A stretch of 64,000 nt of DNA from an uncultured Faecalibacterium sp. (lineage in GTDB: Bacteria > Bacillota > Clostridia > Oscillospirales > Ruminococcaceae), in contig CAKSTO010000001.1 in the NCBI GenBank assembly GCA_934501115.1, positions 1-64,000 on the forward strand. The letters are read 5' to 3'. A model generated the notes under the pieces. The model saw only the letters and a program-made list of their open reading frames with translations. It made no database searches and was not told where the DNA came from. Both the position numbers and the translations under genes were made by a program. Below are positions 1-8,644 of this stretch, in pieces. Within the stretch, counting starts at the first letter, position 1, and each line of letters begins with the position of its first letter.

Positions 1-470
1 CGTTTGCTCCGAACGAAGTTCCTGCCCCTGTTTGTGCAGCGGCGTTGACGAAAAGTCGGTATCACGTCCGGTCGGCTTATGAAATTTTCAAGGTGCGTTT
101 CCCATAAAAGAAAAATACCGCCCAAGCAGCGCAGCGATGGATTTTGTCGGGGTGAATCGGCGGCAAAATGAATCGGGTGTGTTGCGGGGCGGTTAATCTT
201 TCAGGGATGATCCACGGTGAGGCAGTGTTCAAAATGAACACGACCACATCTTGTGGAGAGATTCAGGCTACTCCACAAAATCAGTGGGATTTACAGGAAA
301 GATACCACTGTATGTGAAAATCGTCAAGAGGATTTTGAAAAATTTATGGCAATAAAGTAGAAAGAGTAGGACTATTGGACTGCGATTGAGGTGCCATGAT
401 CCAGAAAATACGATATAACATTCGGACGGAGGATGGATTGCGGAAGTATATTGTAACGATGATATAAAAA
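1..470. other. Left edge with no convincing gene
   Basis: No open reading frame with a start, a ribosome binding site and a recognisable product was found here. The sequence is mixed in base composition and holds only short frames, for example one ending near 357 and a 23-codon frame at about 397-468. It may be the remains of a mobile element tail, but nothing diagnostic is visible. Confidence 0.4.
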
Positions 471-513
471 TGCCCGATTCTTAGTAGTTTTATCATGCTG
501 CTAAGAATCGGGT
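471..513 (-). terminator. Terminator of the HipA-like/DUF3037 pair
   Basis: A long inverted repeat (CCCGATTCTTAG with CTAAGAATCGGG, plus three inner bases per arm) lies just beyond the stop codon at 526. Read on the minus strand it is followed by a short run of T, as expected of an intrinsic terminator for the two minus-strand genes. Confidence 0.75.
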
Positions 514-525
514 GTTTCAGATTAT

Positions 526-1299
526 TTATACATCTGGAAGTTCTGATAAAGTGTCAAGCCATTTAAGTCCATCGGTCCACGAATAAATACAATCGCTACT
601 GTCTTTAAAAATATTAAGGATCATCTGAAGTTCTTTGGAAGCGGATTCATCTGAATTGAAATTGTAGATAATAACGGTCTTAATATCTTTAGGTGAATGC
701 TGACAATTCCATGCCCACGCTTTAACACTAGTTATTATGCGGTTGAGATCTTTTCCATTCAGCCAGAATAGTTTGATGCCATAATTGTTAATTCGAAAAT
801 CGTATCTTATAGGTTCAGAATAACTTCCCCATTCTCTGACATTCCGCCTGAAATCTACATTACCCGTTTTGAGGATTTTGGTCATAAATTGAAGCTCTTC
901 TGCATGAGAAGGACGCTTTTCTTTAGCAAAATCCTGCGGAAGATACATTCGGAATAATTCTTCCAAAGTTGAATCGAAATCATGGTAGGAAAAAGTCATT
1001 ATTCTGCTAAAATGATATTCGTTACAATAAAATTGAACGAATTTTTGAATATCGAAAATTTTATTGTAATTTTCCAATGTAATACTTGCCTTGTTTTTTA
1101 TGCTCTGAAGGATGAGCTTCAGCATATCCAAGTCTAAGCTATCATCGAATTCTGCAACACGAGTCATCTTCTTTGTTGGAATAAAGTCAACAAAAGGCTC
1201 AACATCTGATGCGGCTAAGACACCAAGATTAATGCTTTCGCCAGAAACAAGCGAAGGCGAATATTGTAAGATAGAATATTTTAGTTTCTTTTCACACAT
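526..1299 (-). CDS. DUF3037 family protein
   Basis: The 257-residue protein opens with a conserved block (KYSILQYSPSLVSGESINLG) that I recognise as the DUF3037 family. Its biochemical role is not known. The start at 1299 is preceded by a strong AGGAGGGAGG site, and the gene begins 4 bases after the stop of the HipA-like gene, so the two are co-transcribed. DUF3037 proteins are commonly found next to a HipA-like kinase-domain protein, as here, which supports both calls and suggests a toxin-antitoxin-like or stress module. The gene is clearly richer in A+T than the flanking genes, a sign of transfer. Confidence 0.75.
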   Translation of the reverse strand: MCEKKLKYSILQYSPSLVSGESINLGVLAASDVEPFVDFIPTKKMTRVAEFDDSLDLDMLKLILQSIKNKASITLENYNKIFDIQKFVQFYCNEYHFSRIMTFSYHDFDSTLEELFRMYLPQDFAKEKRPSHAEELQFMTKILKTGNVDFRRNVREWGSYSEPIRYDFRINNYGIKLFWLNGKDLNRIITSVKAWAWNCQHSPKDIKTVIIYNFNSDESASKELQMILNIFKDSSDCIYSWTDGLKWLDTLSELPDV

Positions 1300-1303
1300 A
1301 CAA

Positions 1304-2128
1304 TTACCTCCCTCCTTGTTCTACAGACGAACAGAAAACGTTGATGTTTTGAACTCGATTATACAGATACTCGCATAGCAGTAATTTTTCATCTGATGTT
1401 ATAAAATTGTTCCATGCAGATGGGATAGAGTCAATTACAGACTTTAAAGTATCATATGTCAGTATCTGCTTTATGGATTGTGCATCATTGTACAGATTTT
1501 CTAATTGTAGTACGGATTGAAAAGTATTGTACACCTCTCCATTGCCTTTTTTATCCAAGAGATGAATGCCTGTATAATCCTTTGCAAGAATTTCTTGTTT
1601 TAGCGTGGTTGCGTTCCAGCCACGCTGAGAATTAAAAATATTACTGTAGTCAATTGCATAGAAATTTCTATCTTCTGATGAGAAAAGGACATTTCCTGAA
1701 TGACGATCTACATTGCAAACAATGTAATCTAAGAGGAGCATAAGGCTAATATTTGCAGCATTTCTCATCACAGGAAAATAAATAGAATCCATGGGAACCG
1801 CCTTTGAAACTAAAGATGAGAAAAAACATAGACCGAAGTTTTGAGAATCAAAGCAAATATTATCAAATTCGACGGCCTTTAAAAAACGAGCATCATATTC
1901 GCTCTTGTCGTCTAAGAGACAGCAACCGAATGGTGGGACAGGAGCAGATATAATATTGGCAATACTATAGGCTACCCATTCATTAATAAGAACATGATTT
2001 CCTAAAGGGTTAAAAGGGTATTTAACAACAGCCAATGAATTGTTGGTGGATAATACGCATGAAAGGGGCATAGTAACACCAGCATCGTATACCTTAACAA
2101 TTTGCATGACATGAGGAACCGTACCCAT
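1304..2128 (-). CDS. HipA-like kinase domain protein
   Basis: This 274-residue protein has the core of a HipA-type protein kinase: a VVKYP lysine near residue 36 for nucleotide binding, a DRHSGN catalytic loop at residues 141-146 and an AID metal-binding motif near 158-160. It lacks the full-length HipA N-terminal subdomain and matches the short HipA-like group that pairs with DUF3037. ATG at 2128 is preferred over the upstream GTG codons because AAGGAA lies about 7 bases upstream. HipA kinases phosphorylate cellular targets such as glutamyl-tRNA synthetase; the target of this short group is not established. The A+T-rich composition suggests acquisition. Confidence 0.75.
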   Translation of the reverse strand: MGTVPHVMQIVKVYDAGVTMPLSCVLSTNNSLAVVKYPFNPLGNHVLINEWVAYSIANIISAPVPPFGCCLLDDKSEYDARFLKAVEFDNICFDSQNFGLCFFSSLVSKAVPMDSIYFPVMRNAANISLMLLLDYIVCNVDRHSGNVLFSSEDRNFYAIDYSNIFNSQRGWNATTLKQEILAKDYTGIHLLDKKGNGEVYNTFQSVLQLENLYNDAQSIKQILTYDTLKSVIDSIPSAWNNFITSDEKLLLCEYLYNRVQNINVFCSSVEQGGR

Positions 2129-2250
2129 CACCACTTCCTTACTTGATACATATTATTATAGCATTCTGGTGGATTCTTGTCGATACGTTTCGATTGGACT
2201 CTTTTTACATTTTAGAAGAGTGTTTTTGGACAAGAGTACTAAAATTAACA

Positions 2251-2284
2251 GCCGCCCAGCGACCTTACGGTCTTGCTGGGCGGC
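2251..2284 (-). terminator. Hairpin terminator of the XRE regulator
   Basis: A perfect 10-bp inverted repeat (GCCGCCCAGC with GCTGGGCGGC) begins directly after the stop codon of the minus-strand regulator at 2285. The T-rich tail is weak, so termination efficiency is uncertain. Confidence 0.6.
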
Positions 2285-2611
2285 TTATTTTTTGCGTTTC
2301 CACAACAGATATTCTTCGTAGCGGTGCATCTCGTTCTGTTCTTCTTCGGTCAGACGCTGGCGCTGCTTGCGGGCTTCGTCCGAGGGATCGATGTCGGTCA
2401 AGCCCAGAAGGTAGTCGGCGGAGGTGCCGTAGAGCTTGCAGATGGCAATCAGCATCTCGTGGTTTGGGGAACTCTTTTCATGCTCCCAACTACGGATGGT
2501 AGAAGTTGCAACATTAAGGGCTTTGGCGAGTTCTTCCTGTGTTTGGTTATTCCAATCTCGCAGGTCAGCTAATCGTGCTCCAATCATCCTTTTCCCGCCT
2601 TTCTTTGCCAT
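2285..2611 (-). CDS. XRE-family helix-turn-helix regulator
   Basis: The 108-residue protein has a helix-turn-helix over roughly residues 9-65 (LADLRDWNNQTQEELAKAL, then TSTIRSWEHEKSSPN), followed by a charged tail. The ATG at 2587 has a better ribosome binding site (AAAGGCGGG) than the one at 2611, so the protein may be 100 residues. It is divergent from the restriction-modification operon and the shared intergenic region carries three TTATCACTT half-sites. It is therefore likely an autoregulator that also times expression of the modification and restriction genes, in the manner of C proteins. Binding to these sites is inferred. Confidence 0.8.
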   Translation of the reverse strand: MAKKGGKRMIGARLADLRDWNNQTQEELAKALNVATSTIRSWEHEKSSPNHEMLIAICKLYGTSADYLLGLTDIDPSDEARKQRQRLTEEEQNEMHRYEEYLLWKRKK

Positions 2612-2625
2612 AAGTATAGATGCTT

Positions 2626-2728
2626 CTTATCACTTTTGGCAAAAAGCGCCGAGAATCTTGTTAATTCACCTTGAAAGTGATAAGATACTTATTAGTATAG
2701 GGCGGAAGCGCTAAGAACATTATCACTT
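2626..2728. promoter_or_regulatory. Operator with three TTATCACTT half-sites
   Basis: CTTATCACTTT (2626-2636) and AAAGTGATAAG (2674-2684) form a perfect 11-bp inverted repeat with a 37-bp spacer, and a third TTATCACTT occurs at 2720-2728. The sites lie between the XRE regulator and the restriction-modification operon, and the middle one overlaps the likely -10 element of the operon. They are the obvious candidate binding sites for the XRE protein. Confidence 0.65.
2658..2686 (+). promoter_or_regulatory. Promoter of the restriction-modification operon
   Basis: TTGTTA (2658-2663), a 17-bp spacer and TAAGAT (2681-2686) form a plausible sigma-A promoter pointing into the operon. The -10 element overlaps the right arm of the inverted repeat, which would allow repression. 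Confidence 0.5.
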
Positions 2729-2764
2729 CCGCCGCAACGCTAAGGCAAAGCGAGGGAATCCCCG

Positions 2765-4771
2765 TTGGAACAACTGATCGACTTTCACGCACCGGAAGTA
2801 CAGGCGGTGCTTGAGACCCTTTTAAAAGACCGCTCCACCGGTAAAAACATCATCTGGGCAACCGACCCGCCGGAGGAACTGCAAACGGTAATGTACGAGC
2901 CGGTGACGGATAGATCCCAGATCAATACCCAGCAGCTCGGGCTGACCCACTACGAGGTAGTGCTGCCCCGGATGATGAAGCAGACCGACACCCAGCAGCA
3001 GCGCACCCGCAAAAAAGGCGAAGTATTCTCGCCCGCATGGGTCTGCAACAAAATGAACAACGCACTGGACGCCGACTGGTTCGGTGCGCTGGGGGCAGGG
3101 GAGAGCGCCGGGCAGTTCACGGTGGAGCTGCCCCAAGGCTGGCAGACAGTGGAAACGCCGGTGCAGTTTCCGGTTTGCAAGGGCAGGACCCCGGCATGGG
3201 TGCAGTATGTGCAGAGCCGCCGCTTGGAGGTGACCTGCGGCGAAGCCCCCTTTCTGGCGTCCCGGTACGATGCCGCCACCGGCGAGATGATCCCGGTAGC
3301 CCGGCGCATTGGTATTCTGGACCGCAAGCTGCGGGTGGTAAGCGAGAACGCCGTCACGGAGGAAGAATGGCTCAAGTTTGCCACCCATGCGGTGCAGTCC
3401 ACCTACGGCTACGAGTATCAGGGCGATAATTTGTTGCTGGCACGGGTCAACCTTCTGCTGACCTATGCAGAGCATCTGCAAGCCCGCTGGCAGCGCAAAC
3501 CCACAAAAGAAGAGTTACAGCCCATCGCCACCATCATCAGTTGGAACCTGTGGCAAATGGACGGTTTGCACCTCTCTGTGCCCGGCGGCAAGCCTCAGCC
3601 GGAGGCAGAACAGCTTGATCTCTTTTCCATGTTCGGGGCGGCAGAGCCGCAGCCGCCCACGGTATCCTGTAAAGTGAAAAACTGGCGCAAGGGCAGCCAT
3701 GGAACCGCCCAGAACTTTGAAACCATTCAGGAAGGGAGTACCAGCATGAAGTTTGATTATATCATCGGAAACCCGCCGTATCAAAGTATAAACGACCAAA
3801 ATCATAGACAAAGCCCTGTGTATGATAAGTTTATGGAGGAGATATTCAAGACAGGGCGATGTATTGAACTTATTACGCCGGCTCGATTCTTGTTCAATGC
3901 AGGTCAAACTCCAAAAGAATGGAATGAAAAGATGCTGAACGACGAAAACTTTTCGGTTTTGGAATATTATCCAGATAGTTCGAAAGTTTTTCGAGATGTT
4001 GAGATTAAAGGCGGTGTTGCAATAACGATTCGGAACGAAAAGATAAATTATGGCAAGATTGGATTCTTTACGATTTATGATGATTTGCGACGAATAGTTA
4101 GAAAGGTAAAAGACAGTAGATTTGTGCCGCTGTCCAATTATGCATACCCAAAGAGCACATATGGATTAGACGTAAAACTATATATTGACCATCCTGAACT
4201 GAAAAGCAGGCTGACAAAAGGTAATCAGAGCATTATTGATGCTAATATTTTTGAAAAAATGCCTGAAATATTTAAGGATGATACTCCGGCAGTTGAAAAT
4301 GACTATGTCAAAGTCTATGGACGACAAAATAGTAAGCGTATTACTAAATGGATTTCCAAAGACTACATCAAAAAGAATGGACATCTGACCCAATATAAAG
4401 TTTTTGTGCCGGGAGCTAATGGTTCAGGTACGTTGGGCGAAACCCTTAGTTTGCCGGAAATAGGCACACCGGGTTCATGTCATACACAAACTTATATGAG
4501 CATAGGGGCCTTTGGCACGGAACAAGAAGCGATAAATTGCGTCAAGTACATAAAAACAAAATTTTTAAGGGCACTTTTGGGATCTTTGAAAGTAACTCAA
4601 AATAATCCGAGAGATACATGGTCAAACATTCCATATCAAGACTTTACCGCCCATTCCGACATTGATTGGAGCAAGTCGGTGGCGGAAATTGACCGGCAGC
4701 TTTACCGCAAGTATGACCTGACCGCTGACGAGATCGAATTTATCGAGACCCATGTAAAGGAGATGGCATAA
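2765..4771 (+). CDS. Eco57I-like adenine DNA methyltransferase (modification subunit)
   Basis: The 668-residue protein has gamma-class N6-adenine methyltransferase motifs in order: GEVFSPAW near 85-92 (motif X-like), EVTCGEAPFLASRYD near 155-169 (motif I-like), and the catalytic NPPY at 336-339. The region after NPPY is expected to hold target recognition. The start is a TTG codon with GAGGGAA upstream; no better start is seen. The stop overlaps the next start (TAATG), so the two genes are translationally coupled. Bases from about 3746 to 4640 are strikingly A+T-rich compared with both flanks, consistent with exchange of the specificity region. The role is to methylate the host recognition site. 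Confidence 0.85.
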   Translation: MEQLIDFHAPEVQAVLETLLKDRSTGKNIIWATDPPEELQTVMYEPVTDRSQINTQQLGLTHYEVVLPRMMKQTDTQQQRTRKKGEVFSPAWVCNKMNNALDADWFGALGAGESAGQFTVELPQGWQTVETPVQFPVCKGRTPAWVQYVQSRRLEVTCGEAPFLASRYDAATGEMIPVARRIGILDRKLRVVSENAVTEEEWLKFATHAVQSTYGYEYQGDNLLLARVNLLLTYAEHLQARWQRKPTKEELQPIATIISWNLWQMDGLHLSVPGGKPQPEAEQLDLFSMFGAAEPQPPTVSCKVKNWRKGSHGTAQNFETIQEGSTSMKFDYIIGNPPYQSINDQNHRQSPVYDKFMEEIFKTGRCIELITPARFLFNAGQTPKEWNEKMLNDENFSVLEYYPDSSKVFRDVEIKGGVAITIRNEKINYGKIGFFTIYDDLRRIVRKVKDSRFVPLSNYAYPKSTYGLDVKLYIDHPELKSRLTKGNQSIIDANIFEKMPEIFKDDTPAVENDYVKVYGRQNSKRITKWISKDYIKKNGHLTQYKVFVPGANGSGTLGETLSLPEIGTPGSCHTQTYMSIGAFGTEQEAINCVKYIKTKFLRALLGSLKVTQNNPRDTWSNIPYQDFTAHSDIDWSKSVAEIDRQLYRKYDLTADEIEFIETHVKEMA

Positions 4772-7700
4772 TGGCTGGCATAACCCTGCGCACTGCCCGG
4801 CAGGTGGTGCCCATGATCTACGCCTATACCACCCCGGAAATTGCCCGGCACAACGGCTGGACGAAGATCGGCTACACCGAGCAGTCGGTGGACAAACGCC
4901 TGAAACAGCAGACCCACACCGCCGATGTGCTGTTCCACGAGGAGTGGCGGGGCAATGCCGTCTACGATGACGGCAGCGGCGAGGTGTTCACCGACCACGA
5001 TTTCCACGCCTACCTCCGCAAGCTGAACGTGGAGAACGACCGCAAAAACGAGTGGTTCCATCTGGATGGGCAGCAGTCCCGGCGGTATTTTCAGGATTTC
5101 CGCATGAACCGGGGCCGGGTGCAGCTGGATGCCGCCATCGCCTACACCCTGCGGGAAGAACAGGCAAGGGCTGTCCGCGACACCAAGACCTATTACCAGA
5201 GCCACCCCGGCGGAGAATACCTCTGGAACGCCAAGCCCCGCTTTGGCAAGACCCTTTCCGTCTACGACTTCTGCAAGCAGGTCGATGCACAGACGGTGCT
5301 CATCGTCACCAACCGCCCCGCCATCGCCAACAGCTGGTACAGCGACTATGTGCGCTTTCTGGGCAGGGAGTCCGGCTATCTGTTCGTCAGCCATGTGGAT
5401 GCCCTTGCCGGGCAGCCCCATGTGCTGGACGAGCAGGGCTATCTGGATGCCGCCGCACAGGGCGAGGAACTGTATAAGCGCATCGAGTTCGTCAGTTTGC
5501 AGGACATGAAAGGCTCCAAGTATTTCGGCGGCGAGTACGACAAGCTGCGCCACCTGACCGAGCTGAACTGGGATGTGCTGGTCATCGACGAAGCCCACGA
5601 GGGCGTGGACACCTACAAGACCGACCTTGCCTTTGACCGCATCCGCCGCAAGTTCACGCTGCACCTGTCCGGCACGCCCTTCAAGGCGCTGGCGAACGAT
5701 AAGTTTGCCGGGGATGCCATCTTCAACTGGACCTACGCCGACGAGCAGGCCGCCAAGCGGAACTGGCAGGGCGCACCGGGGCAGCAGAACCCCTACGCAA
5801 ACCTCCCCATGCTCAACCTCTATACCTACCAGATGTCCGAGATCATCCGGGACGAGATTCGGCAGGGCGTGGAGATCGACGGCGAAACGCAGGAATTTGC
5901 CTTTGATCTGAACGAGTTCTTCAAGGTGAAGCCCAGCGGCAGCTTTGAGCACGACGCCGAGGTGGACCGCTTTCTGGATGCCATGACTACCCAGAACAAA
6001 TTTCCGTTTTCCACCCCGGAACTGCGTGCCGAGCTGAAGCACACCTTCTGGCTGCTGAACCGGGTGGACAGTGCCAGAGCACTGGCGAAAAAGCTGCAGG
6101 CGCACCCGGTGTTCCGGGACTATGAGGTGATCCTTGCCGCCGGTGACGGCAAGCTGGACGACACGGACGAGAACCAGAAAAGCTTTGACCGGGTAAAAGC
6201 CGCCATCGCCCACCACGAAAAGACCATCACCCTGTCGGTGGGGCAGCTGACCACCGGTGTCACCATCCCGGAGTGGTCGGCGGTGCTGATGCTCTCCAAC
6301 CTGAAAAGCCCGGCGCTGTATATGCAGGCGGCGTTCCGTGCCCAGAACCCCTGCCTTTTCCACGAAAACGGCACCTTCCGCCGCAAAGAGAACGCCTATG
6401 TGTTCGATTTTGACCCTGCCCGCACCCTGCTGATCTACGAGCAGTTCGCCAACGACCTTTCACAGGACACCGCCAGCGGCAAGGGCGACACCGAGGAGCG
6501 CAAGGCGCACATCCAGAATCTGCTCAACTTCTTCCCGGTCATCGGCGAGGACGAGGAAGGGGAGATGATCCCGCTGGATGCAGAAAAAGTCCTCAGCATC
6601 CCCCGGAAGATCAAGTCCAAGGAAGTGGTGCGGATGGGCTTCCAGAGCAACTTCCTGTTCCAGAACATTTCCAACGTGTTCAGTGCCCCGCAGGAGGTGC
6701 TGGACATTCTGCAAAACTTCCAGCCCATCAGCGAAGCCAAGGCAAAGCCCATCCAGATCACCCCGGAGACCGGCGCAGACCTCTCCCTGAACGACAAGGG
6801 CGAGGTGGATTTGGACGAGGGTTACGTCATCGGCAAGGCAGCGGATGTGTTCGGGGCGAAGATCTACGAAAGCACCCCGGCGCTGGACACCGCCCTGCAA
6901 GACCTGACCGATGCCCCGGCTCCTGCCAAAGAAGAGCATCTGGAACCCCTGAAAAAGAGCATCACCAAGGAGATCATCACCCCCATGGTGGAGCAGGCAA
7001 AGCAGGAGTATGGGCGGGACCTGAAGCTGTCCGACCAGAAGCGGTTTGAGAGCACCGCCAAAGCCAAGATGGACGTGGCGGTGAACAAGGTGGTGGACAA
7101 CTACCGCATCGACCAGAGCCAGCTGGAGACCCAGCGCACCCAGCAGCTGCAAAGCTGCACCACCGCCCAGCAGCGCCAGCAGGTGAACCGGGAGTTTGAC
7201 GCAAAGCAGCAGCAGAGCACCGCCGCCCTGATGGAGACGCTGCAATCCACCATCCAGCAGACGGCGCAGGAAATGCAGCAGACCATCGTGCGCACCGTGG
7301 AGACCAACCAGAAGGAGCAGGAGAAAAAGGGCTACGAGGACACCGTCCGTGACCATCTCCGGGGCTTTTCCCGCACCATCCCGTCCTTCCTCATGGCCTA
7401 CGGCGACGAGACCGTGACGCTGGCAAATTTTGACCAAATCATCCCGGACAAGGTCTTTCAGGAGGTCACCAGCATCACGCTGGAACAGTTCCGCTTTTTG
7501 CGGGACGGCGGGCCGTACATCAACCAAGCCACCGGACAGGAGGAGCACTTTGCAGGCCACCTGTTCGACCCGGTGGTGTTTGACGATTCGGTGAAGGAAT
7601 TCCTGAACCTGAAGGTCAGGCTGGCGGATTACTTTGACGAGAGTCGCACCGAGGATATCTTCGATTACATCCCGCCCCAGAAAACCAACCAGATCTTCAC

Positions 7701-8079
7701 CCCCAAGTGGGTGGTGAAAAAGATGGTGGACTTGCTGGAACAGGAAAACCCCGGCTGCTTCGATGACCCCGGCAAGACCTTCCTGGACCCCTACATGAAG
7801 TCCGGCCTGTACATTACGGAAATCGTCAAGCGCCTTTACCGCAGCGAGAAGATGCGGCAAGCCTTCCCGGACGATAACGCCCGGCTGGAACATATCTTTG
7901 CCAAGCAGGTCTATGGGCTTGCCCCCACCGAGATCATCTACCGCATTGCCATCAGCTACATTCTGGGCTTTGCAAAGGATCACGGCATCACCGCCCACCA
8001 TATCCGTCAGGCCGATACGCTGGAATTTGCCAAGGCGGGCACCATGGAAAGGGAACTGGATAAGATTTTCAGAGACTGA
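4771..8079 (+). CDS. GIY-YIG nuclease / DEAD-like helicase restriction protein with C-terminal methyltransferase half-domain
   Basis: The 1102-residue protein begins with a GIY-YIG-type nuclease region (IYAYTT near 16-21 and WTKIGYTE near 30-37). A superfamily 2 helicase follows: Walker A AKPRFGKT near 153-160, DEAH near 272-277, SGTPF near 300, and QAAFRAQNP near 519. A Q/E-rich, probably coiled segment spans about 770-860. The C-terminus carries methyltransferase motifs X and I (NQIFTPKWVVKKM near 975, FLDPYMKSGLYITEI near 1005) but ends before any NPPY motif. It is probably the restriction and translocation subunit working with the methyltransferase gene it overlaps by one base. The exact restriction type is uncertain. 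Confidence 0.8.
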   Translation: MAGITLRTARQVVPMIYAYTTPEIARHNGWTKIGYTEQSVDKRLKQQTHTADVLFHEEWRGNAVYDDGSGEVFTDHDFHAYLRKLNVENDRKNEWFHLDGQQSRRYFQDFRMNRGRVQLDAAIAYTLREEQARAVRDTKTYYQSHPGGEYLWNAKPRFGKTLSVYDFCKQVDAQTVLIVTNRPAIANSWYSDYVRFLGRESGYLFVSHVDALAGQPHVLDEQGYLDAAAQGEELYKRIEFVSLQDMKGSKYFGGEYDKLRHLTELNWDVLVIDEAHEGVDTYKTDLAFDRIRRKFTLHLSGTPFKALANDKFAGDAIFNWTYADEQAAKRNWQGAPGQQNPYANLPMLNLYTYQMSEIIRDEIRQGVEIDGETQEFAFDLNEFFKVKPSGSFEHDAEVDRFLDAMTTQNKFPFSTPELRAELKHTFWLLNRVDSARALAKKLQAHPVFRDYEVILAAGDGKLDDTDENQKSFDRVKAAIAHHEKTITLSVGQLTTGVTIPEWSAVLMLSNLKSPALYMQAAFRAQNPCLFHENGTFRRKENAYVFDFDPARTLLIYEQFANDLSQDTASGKGDTEERKAHIQNLLNFFPVIGEDEEGEMIPLDAEKVLSIPRKIKSKEVVRMGFQSNFLFQNISNVFSAPQEVLDILQNFQPISEAKAKPIQITPETGADLSLNDKGEVDLDEGYVIGKAADVFGAKIYESTPALDTALQDLTDAPAPAKEEHLEPLKKSITKEIITPMVEQAKQEYGRDLKLSDQKRFESTAKAKMDVAVNKVVDNYRIDQSQLETQRTQQLQSCTTAQQRQQVNREFDAKQQQSTAALMETLQSTIQQTAQEMQQTIVRTVETNQKEQEKKGYEDTVRDHLRGFSRTIPSFLMAYGDETVTLANFDQIIPDKVFQEVTSITLEQFRFLRDGGPYINQATGQEEHFAGHLFDPVVFDDSVKEFLNLKVRLADYFDESRTEDIFDYIPPQKTNQIFTPKWVVKKMVDLLEQENPGCFDDPGKTFLDPYMKSGLYITEIVKRLYRSEKMRQAFPDDNARLEHIFAKQVYGLAPTEIIYRIAISYILGFAKDHGITAHHIRQADTLEFAKAGTMERELDKIFRD

Positions 8080-8099
8080 GAAATAGAATACGGAAAACC

Positions 8100-8137
8100 A
8101 AAGGCGGCTGTCTGCATGGGTGCAGATGGCCGCCTTT
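8100..8137 (+). terminator. Terminator of the restriction-modification operon
   Basis: AAAGGCGGC pairs with GCCGCCTTT about 20 bases after the stop codon, and a CTTTTT tract follows within a few bases. Confidence 0.7.
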
Positions 8138-8291
8138 GCGCTTTTTACGGAATGGAAGGGAGGAATAAGCAATTATTAGAAGGACGAGAATCGTAGGTTT
8201 AAAATTAGTTGGAGGTGAACGATGCCCATCTGGGCAAGTACCAAAAATTTTCGGTAAATTCTGTGCAGCCTGCAGAAACTAATGGGTACTG

Positions 8292-8320
8292 TTGCAAAAT
8301 AACGTAAAATGCGTTACAAT
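8292..8320 (+). promoter_or_regulatory. Promoter and operator of the RelBE-type pair
   Basis: TTGCAA (8292-8297) and TACAAT (8315-8320) are 17 bp apart. Between them lies a small inverted repeat, TAACG-N7-CGTTA (8300-8316), in the usual place for autorepression by an antitoxin or toxin-antitoxin complex. Confidence 0.55.
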
Positions 8321-8338
8321 AAAGTTGAGGTGATAACC

Positions 8339-8644
8339 ATGGAAAAAACGATGACGCTCAATCTTCGTGTCAACCCTACCGTCAAGCAGCAGGCCGAAGA
8401 CGTGCTGAAGCAGCTCGGCATCCCGATGGCAACTGCCATTGATATGTACCTGCGCCAGATTACCATGACTGGCGGCATTCCCTTCTCACTATCCCTTCCG
8501 AAGGCTCCTGCGGCTCTGAATGCTGACACCATGACCGATGACCAACTCCATGCAGCCCTGCAGGTGGGCATCAAAGAGATTCAAAACGGTGATACCGTGG
8601 ATGCCGCAAGCGCATTCGCACAGTTCAGGGAACAGCACAGATGA
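8339..8644 (+). CDS. RelB/DinJ-family antitoxin
   Basis: The protein (101 residues from the ATG at 8339) starts with a ribbon-helix-helix-like segment (MTLNLRVNPTVKQQAEDVL) followed by the TAIDMYLRQITMTGGIPF block typical of RelB/DinJ antitoxins. GAGGTGAT sits 5 bases before this ATG, which rules out the upstream in-frame start at 8309. The stop overlaps the toxin start (ATGA), the usual arrangement for such pairs. It should bind the toxin with its C-terminus and the operator with its N-terminus. Confidence 0.88.
   Translation: MEKTMTLNLRVNPTVKQQAEDVLKQLGIPMATAIDMYLRQITMTGGIPFSLSLPKAPAALNADTMTDDQLHAALQVGIKEIQNGDTVDAASAFAQFREQHR

Noticed and set aside
8222..8257. 11-codon frame with a good GGAGGTG site before the RelBE pair
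   Set aside because: Too short to judge and not linked in spacing to the next gene; could be a leader peptide but nothing else supports it.
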